From an uncultured Bacteroidales bacterium (lineage in GTDB: Bacteria; Bacteroidota; Bacteroidia; Bacteroidales; P3), in contig CAJONE010000018.1 of NCBI GenBank assembly GCA_905235855.1, positions 1-38,051 on the forward strand: DNA of 38,051 bases, read 5' to 3'. Numbering within the stretch: the stretch's first letter is position 1; each line of letters begins with the position of its first letter. Position numbers and translations under genes: made by a program. Below the pieces are notes generated by a model. It worked only from the letters and a program-made list of their open reading frames with translations. It was not told the DNA's origin and searched no databases. Below are positions 9,594-18,436 of the stretch, in pieces.

Positions 9594-10172
9594 TCAGGAC
9601 ATGGTTCGCTGTTTGATTTCGCGAATTGTCTTAGCCGGGACACCGGCCACTACCATATTGTCGGGAACATCCTTGGTAACCACGCTGCCTGCAGCCACGA
9701 TGGCGTTTTCGCCAATGGTGACACCTGGTAGAACGGTGACGTTGGCACCGAGCCATGCACCGCGTTTCACTACGATAGGTTTTGTGAGCAGGCTGTGGCG
9801 TGTTGCAGGGTCTTCGGGATGATATTCTGTGGCCAATACGCAGTGCGGACCTATGAACACGCCGTCCTCAATGGTGATGCCGCCAATGGCGAGGAACGTG
9901 CAGCCAAAGTTCAGAAAGCAGTCGTGTCCGAAAGATGTTTTTTTGCCGTAGTTGATGTGGAATGGAGTGAACACGCGCACCGAGTCGTCGATGGCGGAGC
10001 AGGTGATTTGTCGCAGGCAGTCGCGAACCTCAGCCTCGGTGTGCCATCCGGTGTTCATTTCGGCTGCCAATTGCATGGTGCGCTGCACGTCGGCATAGAG
10101 TGCGTTGCTGCCGACGTATTTGTTTTCGTCATTGTTGTCGAATGAACTTTTGTCAGAGATGCGTTCGGTCAT
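9594..10172 (-). CDS. Hexapeptide-repeat O-acetyltransferase (maltose/galactoside/NodL type)
   Basis: The 192-residue enzyme belongs to the left-handed beta-helix acyltransferases that move an acetyl group from acetyl-CoA to a sugar hydroxyl. The N-terminal helical domain (about residues 20-60, with the [18 protein letters not shown] region) is that of the Maa/LacA/NodL group. Hexapeptide repeats run from about 85 to 180: [54 protein letters not shown] (quoted in pieces). The His in the ATEYHP motif fits the catalytic His of the group. The acceptor sugar cannot be read from the sequence. It is downstream of yajC on the same strand, separated by 167 bases, and may have its own transcript. Confidence 0.9.
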   Translation of the reverse strand: MTERISDKSSFDNNDENKYVGSNALYADVQRTMQLAAEMNTGWHTEAEVRDCLRQITCSAIDDSVRVFTPFHINYGKKTSFGHDCFLNFGCTFLAIGGITIEDGVFIGPHCVLATEYHPEDPATRHSLLTKPIVVKRGAWLGANVTVLPGVTIGENAIVAAGSVVTKDVPDNMVVAGVPAKTIREIKQRTMS

Positions 10173-10339
10173 CGTGAGATCATTTCTGAATACGTAAATT
10201 GTTAGAAACCGATGTTGTGTACGGTTGGCAGTTCAGTTAATGGAAGAGAACTGCAAGTCGTAGGCATGTTATAAAAATCGCGTCATTGTGCTGTCACAGC
10301 TCTGGATGCATTCTCAAACCGGTGAGTGGACCGTTGGGT

Positions 10340-10663
10340 TTATGCCTTTTTTCTTTCGGGTATAGGTTGCAATGTGGCTGTTTGGACGGTCATTCTCACG
10401 CCTGAGGCTGCTTCGACAGTGGTTCTGGTGCGTGCTTCGTTTGACGAGACAACGGTCACGTGTATGCCGCCGGCAGTCATCACCCGATCGCCCTTTTTCA
10501 GGCCATCGTGGTATGCACGCTCTTTCTTGGCTTGTTGGGTTTGCGGACGAATCAGGAAGAAGTAGAATACCAGTATCATAAGCACCACCATAACGGCAGT
10601 TTTGACGCCTTTGGGCCACCCCATGAGCCAGTCGCCGATGTTAATCAAAATGAAGTCGAGCAT
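10340..10663 (-). CDS. yajC: YajC, accessory subunit of the Sec translocon
   Basis: The 107-residue protein has one N-terminal membrane helix (about residues 22-42) ending in the characteristic FYFFLIRPQ, then LKKGDRVMTAGGIHVTVVS and a short basic tail. This layout and motif define YajC, which associates with SecDF in the inner membrane during protein export. Family length is about 85-115 residues, so it is complete. It lies 40 bases downstream of the terC-like gene on the same strand and may share its transcript. secDF is not in this window. Confidence 0.93.
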   Translation of the reverse strand: MLDFILINIGDWLMGWPKGVKTAVMVVLMILVFYFFLIRPQTQQAKKERAYHDGLKKGDRVMTAGGIHVTVVSSNEARTRTTVEAASGVRMTVQTATLQPIPERKKA

Positions 10664-10703
10664 AGGTTAGTTGAATATTTATGGATGAAACAATATGTTA
10701 ATG

Positions 10704-11762
10704 TTAATGGGCTTTCTGCGGGCTATCGTGTTTTTTCGGTATCAATAGCGACAGTGCGATGCTGCCAACCAGAATGCCGAGGATGACGAGCAGCGAAGTC
10801 AGCGTGGAGATTTCCCAATCGAAGAACTGGTGGCCAATCATCTTGACTCCGATGAATGTTAGCAGCATGCCGAGACCATATTTGAGACACCAAAACTTGT
10901 CGGCGATGCCGTCCATAAGGAAGAAGAGCGAGCGCAACCCCATTATGGCAAAGATGTTGGAAGTGAATACAACCATCGAGTCGGTTGTGACGGAAAAAAC
11001 AGCGGGGATGGAGTCGACGGCGAAAATCACGTCGGAGAATTCGATGACAAGCAGCACGAGGAACAGAGGTGTCATAAAGCGTTTGCCGTCGATTTTGGTA
11101 AAGAAGTTGTGGCCGTCGCAGTTGGGGGTGGCTCTGAAGTGGCGTGAGGCGAAGCGAACTATGGGATGCTTGGACGTATCAATGGTTTCGTCGTCTTTCT
11201 GCAAGGCCATTTTGATGCCGCTGTAAATCAGTATTACGCCGAAAACGGCGAGAATCCAGGCGAAGCGTGTAACGAGCTCGCCCAGTGCGAAGATGAAAAT
11301 GAACCTGAGCACAATTGCTCCGGTCACACCCCAGAAAAGCACGCGGTGGTAGTATTTTTTGTCGATGCCGAAACTGGCGAAAATCATTATCATCACAAAG
11401 ATATTGTCGATGCTAAGTGACTTCTCGAGAAGGTAGCCTGCCAGATATTGGGTGAACATCTCGTGGCGGTAGATGTCGAGAGCTGCGCCGTAGTCCATAC
11501 CCGTTGAAATGCGGTGTTCAAGCGATGTGCCTTTAATATATTGCAGCAACTGGTCCATATCGTGGATGCCATGTATCCATTCGGCTTTGAACAGAATCAA
11601 AATGCTGAAAAGCAGGGCGAGTGCAATCCAGACGAATGTCCAGACGGCAGCTTCTTTGAGGCCGATAACATGATCTTTGCGATGAAAAAGCCCTTGGTCC
11701 ACGAAAAGCATCAGGATGATGAGAGCCATGAAACCGATAAAGAAAACAGGATTGGATATCAT
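10704..11762 (-). CDS. TerC/Alx-family integral membrane protein
   Basis: This 352-residue protein has about nine membrane segments and the two acidic motifs of the TerC family: EKSLSIDNIFVM (about residue 113) and EFSDVIFAVDSIPAVF (about residue 240). The Asp residues in these membrane motifs are thought to take part in metal-ion handling; family members (Alx, MeeY/MeeF, TerC) are linked to Mn2+ export, exoprotein metalation or tellurite resistance. No tellurite-resistance genes are nearby, so a Mn2+-type role is the more likely inference. The gene is divergent from the chromate-transporter pair, with only 47 bases between start codons, and is followed by yajC. Confidence 0.93.
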   Translation of the reverse strand: MISNPVFFIGFMALIILMLFVDQGLFHRKDHVIGLKEAAVWTFVWIALALLFSILILFKAEWIHGIHDMDQLLQYIKGTSLEHRISTGMDYGAALDIYRHEMFTQYLAGYLLEKSLSIDNIFVMIMIFASFGIDKKYYHRVLFWGVTGAIVLRFIFIFALGELVTRFAWILAVFGVILIYSGIKMALQKDDETIDTSKHPIVRFASRHFRATPNCDGHNFFTKIDGKRFMTPLFLVLLVIEFSDVIFAVDSIPAVFSVTTDSMVVFTSNIFAIMGLRSLFFLMDGIADKFWCLKYGLGMLLTFIGVKMIGHQFFDWEISTLTSLLVILGILVGSIALSLLIPKKHDSPQKAH

Positions 11763-11779
11763 TGTGGTGAGTTTTTTCG

Positions 11780-11787
11780 TATTTTTG
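11780..11787 (+). promoter_or_regulatory. Possible -7 box for the chromate transporter pair
   Basis: TATTTTTG fits TAnnTTTG in the 47-base divergent spacer between the terC-like gene and the transporter pair. No TTG sits at the expected spacing upstream, so this is a weak call. Confidence 0.3.
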
Positions 11788-11809
11788 CAAAAAAAGTATA
11801 ACGGAAACT

Positions 11810-12349
11810 GTGGCTAAATATTGCAGATTGTTTTATTCTTTTATGAAGATAGGCGGATTCACGGTAGGCGGCGGGTATGCTATGGTGCCGCTCATGGAAC
11901 GCGAGTTTGTCGATAGGAGGAAATGGCTTACAAGCGAGGAGTTTATGGACTTTATGTCGCTGTCGCAGGCTATGCCGGGCGTGTTTGCGGTGAATATGGC
12001 TACACTTGTGGGATATAAGATATGCGGTGTGAAAGGAAGTTTTGTTGCGGTTGTCGGCAACATTGTCCTGCCTGTGACATTCATAATCCTGCTGGCGATG
12101 TTTTTCCGCACGTTCCGATCCAACCCATACGTGAACAGTGTGTTTCTTGGACTTCGTCCGGCCGTGGTGGCCTTGATAGCTGCGCCAGTATTCAATATGG
12201 CTCGCCGGTTAAGGCTCACGTGGAAAACTGTATGGATACCGGCACTTGCGGCACTATTGATATGGATGTTCGGTGTTAGCCCGGTGTTGGTGATACTTGG
12301 TGCCGCCATAGGAGGCTATGCGTGGGGGAAGCTTAACAGTAAAACTTGA
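11810..12349 (+). CDS. Chromate-transporter family protein, first half
   Basis: The 179-residue protein is one CHR domain. The signature MKIGGFTVGGGYAMVPLME is near the N-terminus (about residues 12-30), followed by a DFMSLSQAMPGVFAVNMA segment typical of the family and about five membrane helices. In the two-gene form, two short CHR proteins together equal one long ChrA. The start is GTG at 11810; an in-frame ATG at 11843 (MKIGG) would remove the first 11 residues. The next CHR gene overlaps its stop by a few bases, implying coupled translation and a heterodimer. The family exports chromate, but the true substrate in gut-type anaerobes is uncertain. Confidence 0.9.
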   Translation: MAKYCRLFYSFMKIGGFTVGGGYAMVPLMEREFVDRRKWLTSEEFMDFMSLSQAMPGVFAVNMATLVGYKICGVKGSFVAVVGNIVLPVTFIILLAMFFRTFRSNPYVNSVFLGLRPAVVALIAAPVFNMARRLRLTWKTVWIPALAALLIWMFGVSPVLVILGAAIGGYAWGKLNSKT

Positions 12350-12975
12350 AAACCGCGTCAATGCTTTTTCTCAGACTTTTTTTTGTTTTTCTGAAAATCG
12401 GTGCATTCACCTTCGGTGGCGGATATGCCATGATATCGCTGATAGAGAACGAGGTGGTGGAGAAGCAACAGTGGCTCACGGCCGAGGAGTTTACCGACAT
12501 TCTGGCCGTCAGTCAGACCACGCCTGGGCCTATCGGCATAAACACGGCCACCTACACTGGCTACACGGCCGTTCTCGGTGCCGGTTATTCGCAATTCGAG
12601 GCGGTTGTTGGGGCGTTGCTTGCATCGTTCGCGGTGATACTCATACCCGTGACGCTGATGCTTGTCGTTACGCGCTACCTGTTCAAGCACCGAAAAAACC
12701 GCGATGTGGAGAATGTGTTCGCAGCACTGCGCCTGACGATAATCGGGCTCATAGCCGCTGCTGCTCTCTCGCTGTTTAACGAGGAGTCGTTCGGAACGAT
12801 TGGTTGCGAGACGCATTTTGTGACCAGTTGTGCGATATTTTTGGTGGTGTTTGTGTTGTCGCTGTTGCCTCGCCGCTCTGTCAATGTGGGCGGAAGAAGT
12901 GTGACATTCCGACCGAGCCCCATAGCTTTGATGCTGGCCAGTGGTGCGGCGGGTCTGCTGGTATATGGTATGTAA
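12346..12975 (+). CDS. Chromate-transporter family protein, second half
   Basis: The 209-residue partner carries the same signature (FLKIGAFTFGGGYAMISLIENE, quoted in part), then DILAVSQTTPGPIGINTATY and several membrane helices; the last helix is near the C-terminus. It reads from a TTG at 12346 that overlaps the upstream TGA stop (TTGA), or from an ATG at 12361, which would shorten it by five residues and leave 11 bases between the genes. Either start keeps the signature. It forms one transcription unit with the preceding half transporter. Confidence 0.9.
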   Translation: MKTASMLFLRLFFVFLKIGAFTFGGGYAMISLIENEVVEKQQWLTAEEFTDILAVSQTTPGPIGINTATYTGYTAVLGAGYSQFEAVVGALLASFAVILIPVTLMLVVTRYLFKHRKNRDVENVFAALRLTIIGLIAAAALSLFNEESFGTIGCETHFVTSCAIFLVVFVLSLLPRRSVNVGGRSVTFRPSPIALMLASGAAGLLVYGM

Positions 12976-13032
12976 AGTTTCTTGGTGCTCGGACTGTTGA
13001 CTCCATTAACCTGAAACTCAAAACCTAAAAAC

Positions 13033-13062
13033 TTGAAACTTACAATTTTTTTTGTACTTTTG
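13033..13062 (+). promoter_or_regulatory. Bacteroidota-type promoter for the DUF349 gene
   Basis: TTG (13033-13035) and TACTTTTG (13055-13062) are separated by 19 bases, matching the -33/-7 consensus of the major Bacteroidota sigma factor. Transcription would begin near 13069, giving a leader of about 78 bases before the start codon at 13147. Confidence 0.75.
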
Positions 13063-13146
13063 CTAATCAAGCAGGCCGAGGCCTAATCAATAATCAATCC
13101 AATATCACATTGAATGTGAGGTAATTCTAACAAAACAACACTTCTA

Positions 13147-15192
13147 ATGGAAGAACAGAACCTGAATGCGGCGGCAATGGAAGAGAACATCATACCCCAG
13201 CCGTCTGACAACGCCGAGAGCAACGCTCTGGCAAACGAAAACAAACCAATCAGTCAAAACGAAAGTGAGAGCGAATCGCCGACAGCCAACGACGCTGTGA
13301 CGCAAACAGCAGAGATGCAAAAGCCGGCCGAAAACAGCGAAACGTGCGAGGCCGAACCTGCCGATGCCGCGTCCGACCAACCAATCGGCGAAGAGTCTGC
13401 CAAAGCGGAGAGTGTGGCATTTGTTGAACCTGAAGCCGACTATTCGTGTATGGATCGTGAGGAATTGGTGACAGTTTTTGAGGCGCTGATGCAAGATGGC
13501 GACATAACACACATAAAAAATCGTGTGGCAGCGTTAAAGATACGTTTTCACGACCTTGAGAAAGAACACTATGAGACCCTTCTTGCCAAATATGTGGAGA
13601 ATGGAGGCAACAAAGATGAGTATAGCCGGCAGGACGATCAGACAACGATGGCATTCGCGAAACTTTATGCCGAATATCGCAAACGTCGTCAGGCACATAT
13701 AGACGAGATTGAATCCGAGAAACAGCGCAATCTCGAAGCGAAGGAAGCGGTGTTGGAGTCGCTGAAGCAGCTGGTGGAGAGTGGAGAGGAGAATATGCGC
13801 AAGGCCAACGACGAATTCAAGTTGTTGCAGGAACGTTGGAAACAGATAGGAGAGGTGCCGCGCGACAAGATGAACGACCTATGGCAGCAGTACCATTTCC
13901 TCCTGGAGCAGTTCTTCAACAAAATGAAGATTAACCGGGAGTTGCGCAACCTCGACATGAAGCGCAACCTTGAGCTGAAACTCCAGTTGTGCGAAAAAGC
14001 CGAGGAACTGATAGTCGAACAATCTGTAGGCAAGGCCTACAAGGCGGCACAGGATTTGCGTAACCGCTGGAAAGAGACCGGACCGGTGCCGGTTGAGCAG
14101 AACGAGGAAATATGGCAGCGGTTCTGCAATGCACTCAACAAGATAGACGAGCGACGCAAAGAATTCTACGAGCAACGCAAAGAGGAGTTTGAAAAGAATC
14201 TTTTGGCCAAGCAGGCTCTTGTAGAGAAAGCCGAGGAGTTGACCGCTAAGCCGCTGCAAAGCACGCGAGAATGGAACGACACCAGCGCAGAACTGGACGG
14301 ACTCTTGAAGATGTGGAAAGCAATAGGTCCTGTGCCGCGCGAGGTGAACGAAGAGATATGGCTGAAGTTCAAGGGTCTTATCGACAAGCATTACGAACAG
14401 AAAAAAGCCCATTTCGGACAGTTGCGCGACGAGCAGGCGGGCAACTACAACAAAAAAATTGACCTTTGCCTCAAGGCCGAGGCCATAGCCAAGCGCGACG
14501 ACTGGCGCAAGGCCACCGACGAGCTGCTGCAACTGCAGAAAGAGTGGAAGGAGATAGGCCCGGTGAGTCGCAAGGTGAGCGAGAAGATATGGCACCGCTT
14601 CCGTAGCGCTTGTGATGAGTTTTTCAGCCGCAAAACAGAGTATTTCAACTCCGTACACGGATCGGAACAGGAAAACCTGCAGAAGAAAGAAGCCATAATA
14701 GAGCAGTTGAAAGCTTTTGAGTTTGGCGACAGCAAGGAGGAGAACCTGCGGGTGATTAAGGATTTCCAACGTCAGTGGATGGAAATTGGCTATGTGCCTA
14801 TTGCCGACAAGGAACGCCTTCAGAAAGAGTTTCGCCGCGTGATAGATGATCATTTCGAGAAGTTGAAAATCTCAGCCATCGAGGCCGAAGAAAACAACTA
14901 CAGGGCAAGGCTGCGCAATGTGGGAGGCGACGTGAAAAAATTTGTCAACGGCGAACGCAACGAGATATTGAACAAGATTGCGGGTCTCAAGAACGACATA
15001 AGCCTTTGGGAAAACAACATGGGATTTTTCTCGAACAGCCGTCAGGCCGATATTCTGAAAGAGGAGGTCGAAAAGAAAGTGCAGCACGCAAAACAGCAGG
15101 TTGCGCTGCTTGAGGCAAAACTGAAAATACTCAAGGAAAGCGAGAACCAGCCAGCAACGTCGGCGAGCGAGAACCACAAGGAAGAAAATTGA
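13147..15192 (+). CDS. DUF349-repeat protein
   Basis: This 681-residue soluble protein has an acidic, low-complexity N-terminal ~100 residues (rich in Glu, Asn, Ala, Ser), then a charged helical region with at least five DUF349 repeats. Each repeat is marked by W-K-x-I-G-x-V-P or a close variant, at about residues 228, 307, 389, 466 and 543, a spacing of 77-82 residues. A last helical segment lies about 590-660. DUF349 proteins are widespread in Bacteroidota and also occur in Actinobacteria; their molecular role is unsettled. The gene has its own consensus promoter and overlaps the following GldB-like gene if that gene uses TTG. Confidence 0.93.
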   Translation: MEEQNLNAAAMEENIIPQPSDNAESNALANENKPISQNESESESPTANDAVTQTAEMQKPAENSETCEAEPADAASDQPIGEESAKAESVAFVEPEADYSCMDREELVTVFEALMQDGDITHIKNRVAALKIRFHDLEKEHYETLLAKYVENGGNKDEYSRQDDQTTMAFAKLYAEYRKRRQAHIDEIESEKQRNLEAKEAVLESLKQLVESGEENMRKANDEFKLLQERWKQIGEVPRDKMNDLWQQYHFLLEQFFNKMKINRELRNLDMKRNLELKLQLCEKAEELIVEQSVGKAYKAAQDLRNRWKETGPVPVEQNEEIWQRFCNALNKIDERRKEFYEQRKEEFEKNLLAKQALVEKAEELTAKPLQSTREWNDTSAELDGLLKMWKAIGPVPREVNEEIWLKFKGLIDKHYEQKKAHFGQLRDEQAGNYNKKIDLCLKAEAIAKRDDWRKATDELLQLQKEWKEIGPVSRKVSEKIWHRFRSACDEFFSRKTEYFNSVHGSEQENLQKKEAIIEQLKAFEFGDSKEENLRVIKDFQRQWMEIGYVPIADKERLQKEFRRVIDDHFEKLKISAIEAEENNYRARLRNVGGDVKKFVNGERNEILNKIAGLKNDISLWENNMGFFSNSRQADILKEEVEKKVQHAKQQVALLEAKLKILKESENQPATSASENHKEEN

Positions 15193-15206
15193 AAAACGCG
15201 AAGGGG

Positions 15207-16190
15207 ATGAAATCAGGTCGTGCGATAATCGCCATAGCCCTACTTTCGCTGTTTGCAGTTTCGTGTGGAAGGGAAAGTGTGGATGTGAAATTCCGCCGTT
15301 TTGAAAAACTGCTTTTCGAGACTGACCCATCCAGACTGCGGGAAGAGCTGACTCTACGACAGCCGGAGTTCAACACACCGCTTATAAACTGCATGCCCGA
15401 CAATCCGGACTACATGCGGCGTGTGGAGGACTTTGTAGGAGATCCGTTTATGAAGGAGATTCACCGTTTGTGCGACAGTTGCTACACTAACCTTCATTGG
15501 CTCGAAAACGAATTGGGGCAGGCTCTGGCCAAAGCGTCAAAACTTTCGCCCGATGTGGTGCCCAACCGTTTCTATACTATGATTACCGGTGATTTGGACG
15601 ACTACACCAACCGTGTGTTTTGTCGTGATGGCGATCTCGTGCTGTCGATAGACCATTATGTGCTGCCCTACACGCAGCATCTGGCTTTCTGCAACTGTCC
15701 AATGTATATCGTGCAGTTGTCGAGACGCCAGTATATGGCAGCCGACTGCATGGCCGCCATAGCCCGCAGCCGCATTGCAATGCCCGATGGCGAGCCTATG
15801 CTGCTGGATTATATGGTTATGGAAGGAAAGGTGCAGTATTTTCTGAAGGAGACCATGCCATCTGTGCACGACACGATACGCTTGCGATACACGGCTACGC
15901 AATTGGACTGGATGGAACACAGTGTGAAAGATGTGTGGGGCTATTTCTTGCAGAACAATCTCTTGTACGAGAAAGACATGGCCCGTATACACAACTTTAT
16001 CGATGATGCTCCTAAAACCAACGCGTTCCGCAACTCGGCTCCCCGTACCACCGACTACATAGGATTGCAGATAGTGGAGGCCTATATGAAGCGCAGCGGT
16101 GTGTCGCTCGACGAACTGTTTGCCAACACCGACTCACAGTCGATTTTGCAAAAGTCAGGCTTCAAACCCAGGGGAGTCTCGAAAGGTTAA
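15207..16190 (+). CDS. GldB-like gliding-motility-associated lipoprotein
   Basis: The protein is a lipoprotein: from the ATG at 15207 the signal ends in FAVSC (Cys20). A longer reading from TTG at 15189, which overlaps the upstream stop as TTGA, is possible, but the ATG gives a normal n-region. The body matches GldB-type proteins: FRRFEKLLFETDPS near the mature start, repeated aromatic and acidic helices, and a C-terminal part with GLQIVEAYMKRSGVSLDELF (quoted in part). GldB is needed for gliding and T9SS function in Flavobacterium, and homologues are retained in non-gliding Bacteroidales. The next gene is 165 bases downstream. Confidence 0.85.
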   Translation: MKSGRAIIAIALLSLFAVSCGRESVDVKFRRFEKLLFETDPSRLREELTLRQPEFNTPLINCMPDNPDYMRRVEDFVGDPFMKEIHRLCDSCYTNLHWLENELGQALAKASKLSPDVVPNRFYTMITGDLDDYTNRVFCRDGDLVLSIDHYVLPYTQHLAFCNCPMYIVQLSRRQYMAADCMAAIARSRIAMPDGEPMLLDYMVMEGKVQYFLKETMPSVHDTIRLRYTATQLDWMEHSVKDVWGYFLQNNLLYEKDMARIHNFIDDAPKTNAFRNSAPRTTDYIGLQIVEAYMKRSGVSLDELFANTDSQSILQKSGFKPRGVSKG

Positions 16191-16355
16191 CTGCAAAAAC
16201 AAACGATATAAAAATGATGTAGCCAGGAACCCAGATTAAGCCACCGAAAGAACTATATAGGTTTGGCGCCAATGGCAGAAATCATTAGAGTTTTGACCAA
16301 ATAATTCACGATCCTGAACGGACAAAACATACTAATTACGAAAAACAGAAAAGAT

Positions 16356-18281
16356 ATGAGCAAGCGAAAAAAACGTATACCAAACATCTATGCCTACCTT
16401 TTCATCAAGTTTATGCTGGCTTTTTTCGTTCTGCTTGTTGCGCAGGCCACGTTTATAATCGCCAACCGCGGCATGTGCCAGGTTGAGGGGTCGCATGCGT
16501 GGTGGAATTTGGTATGGGGAAACATTGTGTTTGGACTTGCTACGGTGAGTGCTGTGTTTCTGCCCTACTTTGTGCTGCTGCTGTTGCCGACGGGTTTGCG
16601 TTGGAAACGGTGGTACAGGGTGGTATGCGAGATTTTGTACTGTCTGGCGATGGTGATGATGGTGGTGCCCGCCATGTGCGACTCTATCTATTATCAGCAT
16701 ACATTGAGGTTGCTTTCGTCCGACATATTCCGATATCTTACCGTTGGCGGACAGATGGGTACACTCACTTGGATGTTTCTCGCCGACTTTTGGCCTGTTA
16801 CGCTGACGGGAGTCTTGCTTTTGGTGCTGGTGTTTGTGGTGGGAGCCAAGATGAAATGGCCCATTCGCGACAGCTGGCGCAACCACACGGCAAACGACTG
16901 GGTTGGATTTGCCGTGGGAATGGTGCTGATGTGTGTAATGGTGAGAGGAGGGTTCGGACGGCACTTCATACAGCTGAACGATGCAGCGAAATATGCCGAG
17001 CCAAAGAACACGGTGCTGGTTTCGAACAGCCTCTACAGCGTTATTCGTACGTTTGGGGTGAACGAGTTGCCGCCCGACTTTATGGAATCAGATGAGGCAG
17101 CAAGGCTGTTTTCGACCGATTTCCGCGCCACGCCCATCGACAGCACTTGTGGTTTTGGCGGATGGAGGGCTGGCAGCGGAACCTATATGCATAGAATCTA
17201 CGACAACGATACGATAGTGTCGCAGCAGGAACGGCATCGTAACATTGTCATCCTCGTACTCGAAAGTTTCTCGCAGGAGTATATGGGATGCTATGGGGCA
17301 GAACGGTCGTACACTCCGTTTCTTGATTCGTTGGCCAGTGTGAGCTATCTCTACAACGGGCGCAGCAACGGCAAGAAGTCTATAGAGGCCATACCGGCCA
17401 TAGCGGGTTCACGTCCTACGCTCACCTTCACACCATACACCCTTTCGCCCCATTACGACAGCACCGCAGCTGCATTGCCATCGATATTGCGGAGTCACGG
17501 CTACAAAACCGCATTTTATCATGGTACCTACAATGGAGTTATGAATTTTGACATCTATTGCCGCGATGCGGGGTTCGACATGTATTATGGTAAGGACGAG
17601 TATATGGCCGAGGGTCGTGGCAGCGAGTCCGACTATGACGGTGCGTGGGGAATATTCGACGAGCCGTTCCTGCAGTTTGCCAAACGCGAAATGACGGTAA
17701 CCAAGGAGCCGTTTTTGTCGATGATATTCACCGTCACGTCGCACCATCCGTTTCCGGTGCCGGAGCAATACCGCGAGCGGTTCAAATCGGCAAAGGGCGA
17801 AAGTCCGCTGCTGAAGTGCATAACGTATACCGACTATTCGCTGCGCCGCTTTTTTGAGGAGGCATCGTCCGAGAGCTGGTACAACAACACGCTTTTCATC
17901 ATCCTTGCCGACCATCCCGGCTATGCGTTGAGCAAGCCATTCACATCACTTTCGGGATTATACCGCATACCGTTCATGGTCTACGACCCGTCGCACGAAC
18001 TGAGCGGACGCAGCAACCGAATCGTGCAGCAAGCCGACGTTATGCCGACGTTGCTCGACTATTTGGGTTTCTCTGACCAGTGCAAATGTTTCGGCAACAG
18101 CGTGTTTCGCGGCAGAAACGGCTATCAGGTGGCTTTCGGCAACGGCTATTACCAGCTGGTGAAGGGCGACAATGCGATGGCCACTATATGCGGCACCCAC
18201 GAGGAGGGTTCTGATACGGATTTGAAATTTCTCAAAGCATATCTGCAGCTTTATCGCGAAGAGCTGCAAAAGGAGGATTGA
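16356..18281 (+). CDS. LTA-synthase-like membrane sulfatase/phosphoglycerol transferase
   Basis: The 641-residue protein has five N-terminal membrane helices (about residues 14-190) and a large exported alkaline-phosphatase-superfamily domain (about 288-610). This is the layout of LtaS/OpgB-type enzymes, which transfer phosphoglycerol from phosphatidylglycerol, leaving diacylglycerol. Visible metal or active-site elements are LVLESFS (first metal Glu), SNGKKSIEAIPA where the nucleophile is expected, TVTSHHPFP, LADHPGYAL (metal Asp-His) and QQADVMPTLLDYLG. In LtaS the nucleophile is Thr after GK; here the equivalent stretch is GKKS, so a Ser one position later is the likely candidate. The substrate is therefore open. 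A diacylglycerol-kinase-like gene follows after 155 bases, which fits recycling of the lipid product. Confidence 0.88.
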   Translation: MSKRKKRIPNIYAYLFIKFMLAFFVLLVAQATFIIANRGMCQVEGSHAWWNLVWGNIVFGLATVSAVFLPYFVLLLLPTGLRWKRWYRVVCEILYCLAMVMMVVPAMCDSIYYQHTLRLLSSDIFRYLTVGGQMGTLTWMFLADFWPVTLTGVLLLVLVFVVGAKMKWPIRDSWRNHTANDWVGFAVGMVLMCVMVRGGFGRHFIQLNDAAKYAEPKNTVLVSNSLYSVIRTFGVNELPPDFMESDEAARLFSTDFRATPIDSTCGFGGWRAGSGTYMHRIYDNDTIVSQQERHRNIVILVLESFSQEYMGCYGAERSYTPFLDSLASVSYLYNGRSNGKKSIEAIPAIAGSRPTLTFTPYTLSPHYDSTAAALPSILRSHGYKTAFYHGTYNGVMNFDIYCRDAGFDMYYGKDEYMAEGRGSESDYDGAWGIFDEPFLQFAKREMTVTKEPFLSMIFTVTSHHPFPVPEQYRERFKSAKGESPLLKCITYTDYSLRRFFEEASSESWYNNTLFIILADHPGYALSKPFTSLSGLYRIPFMVYDPSHELSGRSNRIVQQADVMPTLLDYLGFSDQCKCFGNSVFRGRNGYQVAFGNGYYQLVKGDNAMATICGTHEEGSDTDLKFLKAYLQLYREELQKED

Positions 18282-18436
18282 GAACACGTGCGGATTCATC
18301 GGGTATTTATACATCAGATATTCACGGACGGGGAGATGTGCGATATATGTGTCTACAGGTTGGTGAGTTGTTGCCTGGTGAGGTCGAACCCTGTCGACGG
18401 ACAATCGTTTAACGTATCAACGTAAAAGAAAGACTT

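Noticed and set aside
13879-14853. Minus-strand open frame opposite the DUF349 gene
   Set aside because: Its Leu-rich sequence mirrors the repeated Glu/Lys codons of the DUF349 gene and does not resemble a real membrane protein.
18383-18398. tRNA T-arm-like hairpin (GTCGA/TCGAC) between the LTA-synthase-like and lipid-kinase genes
   Set aside because: No acceptor stem, D-arm or anticodon arm can be fitted around it.
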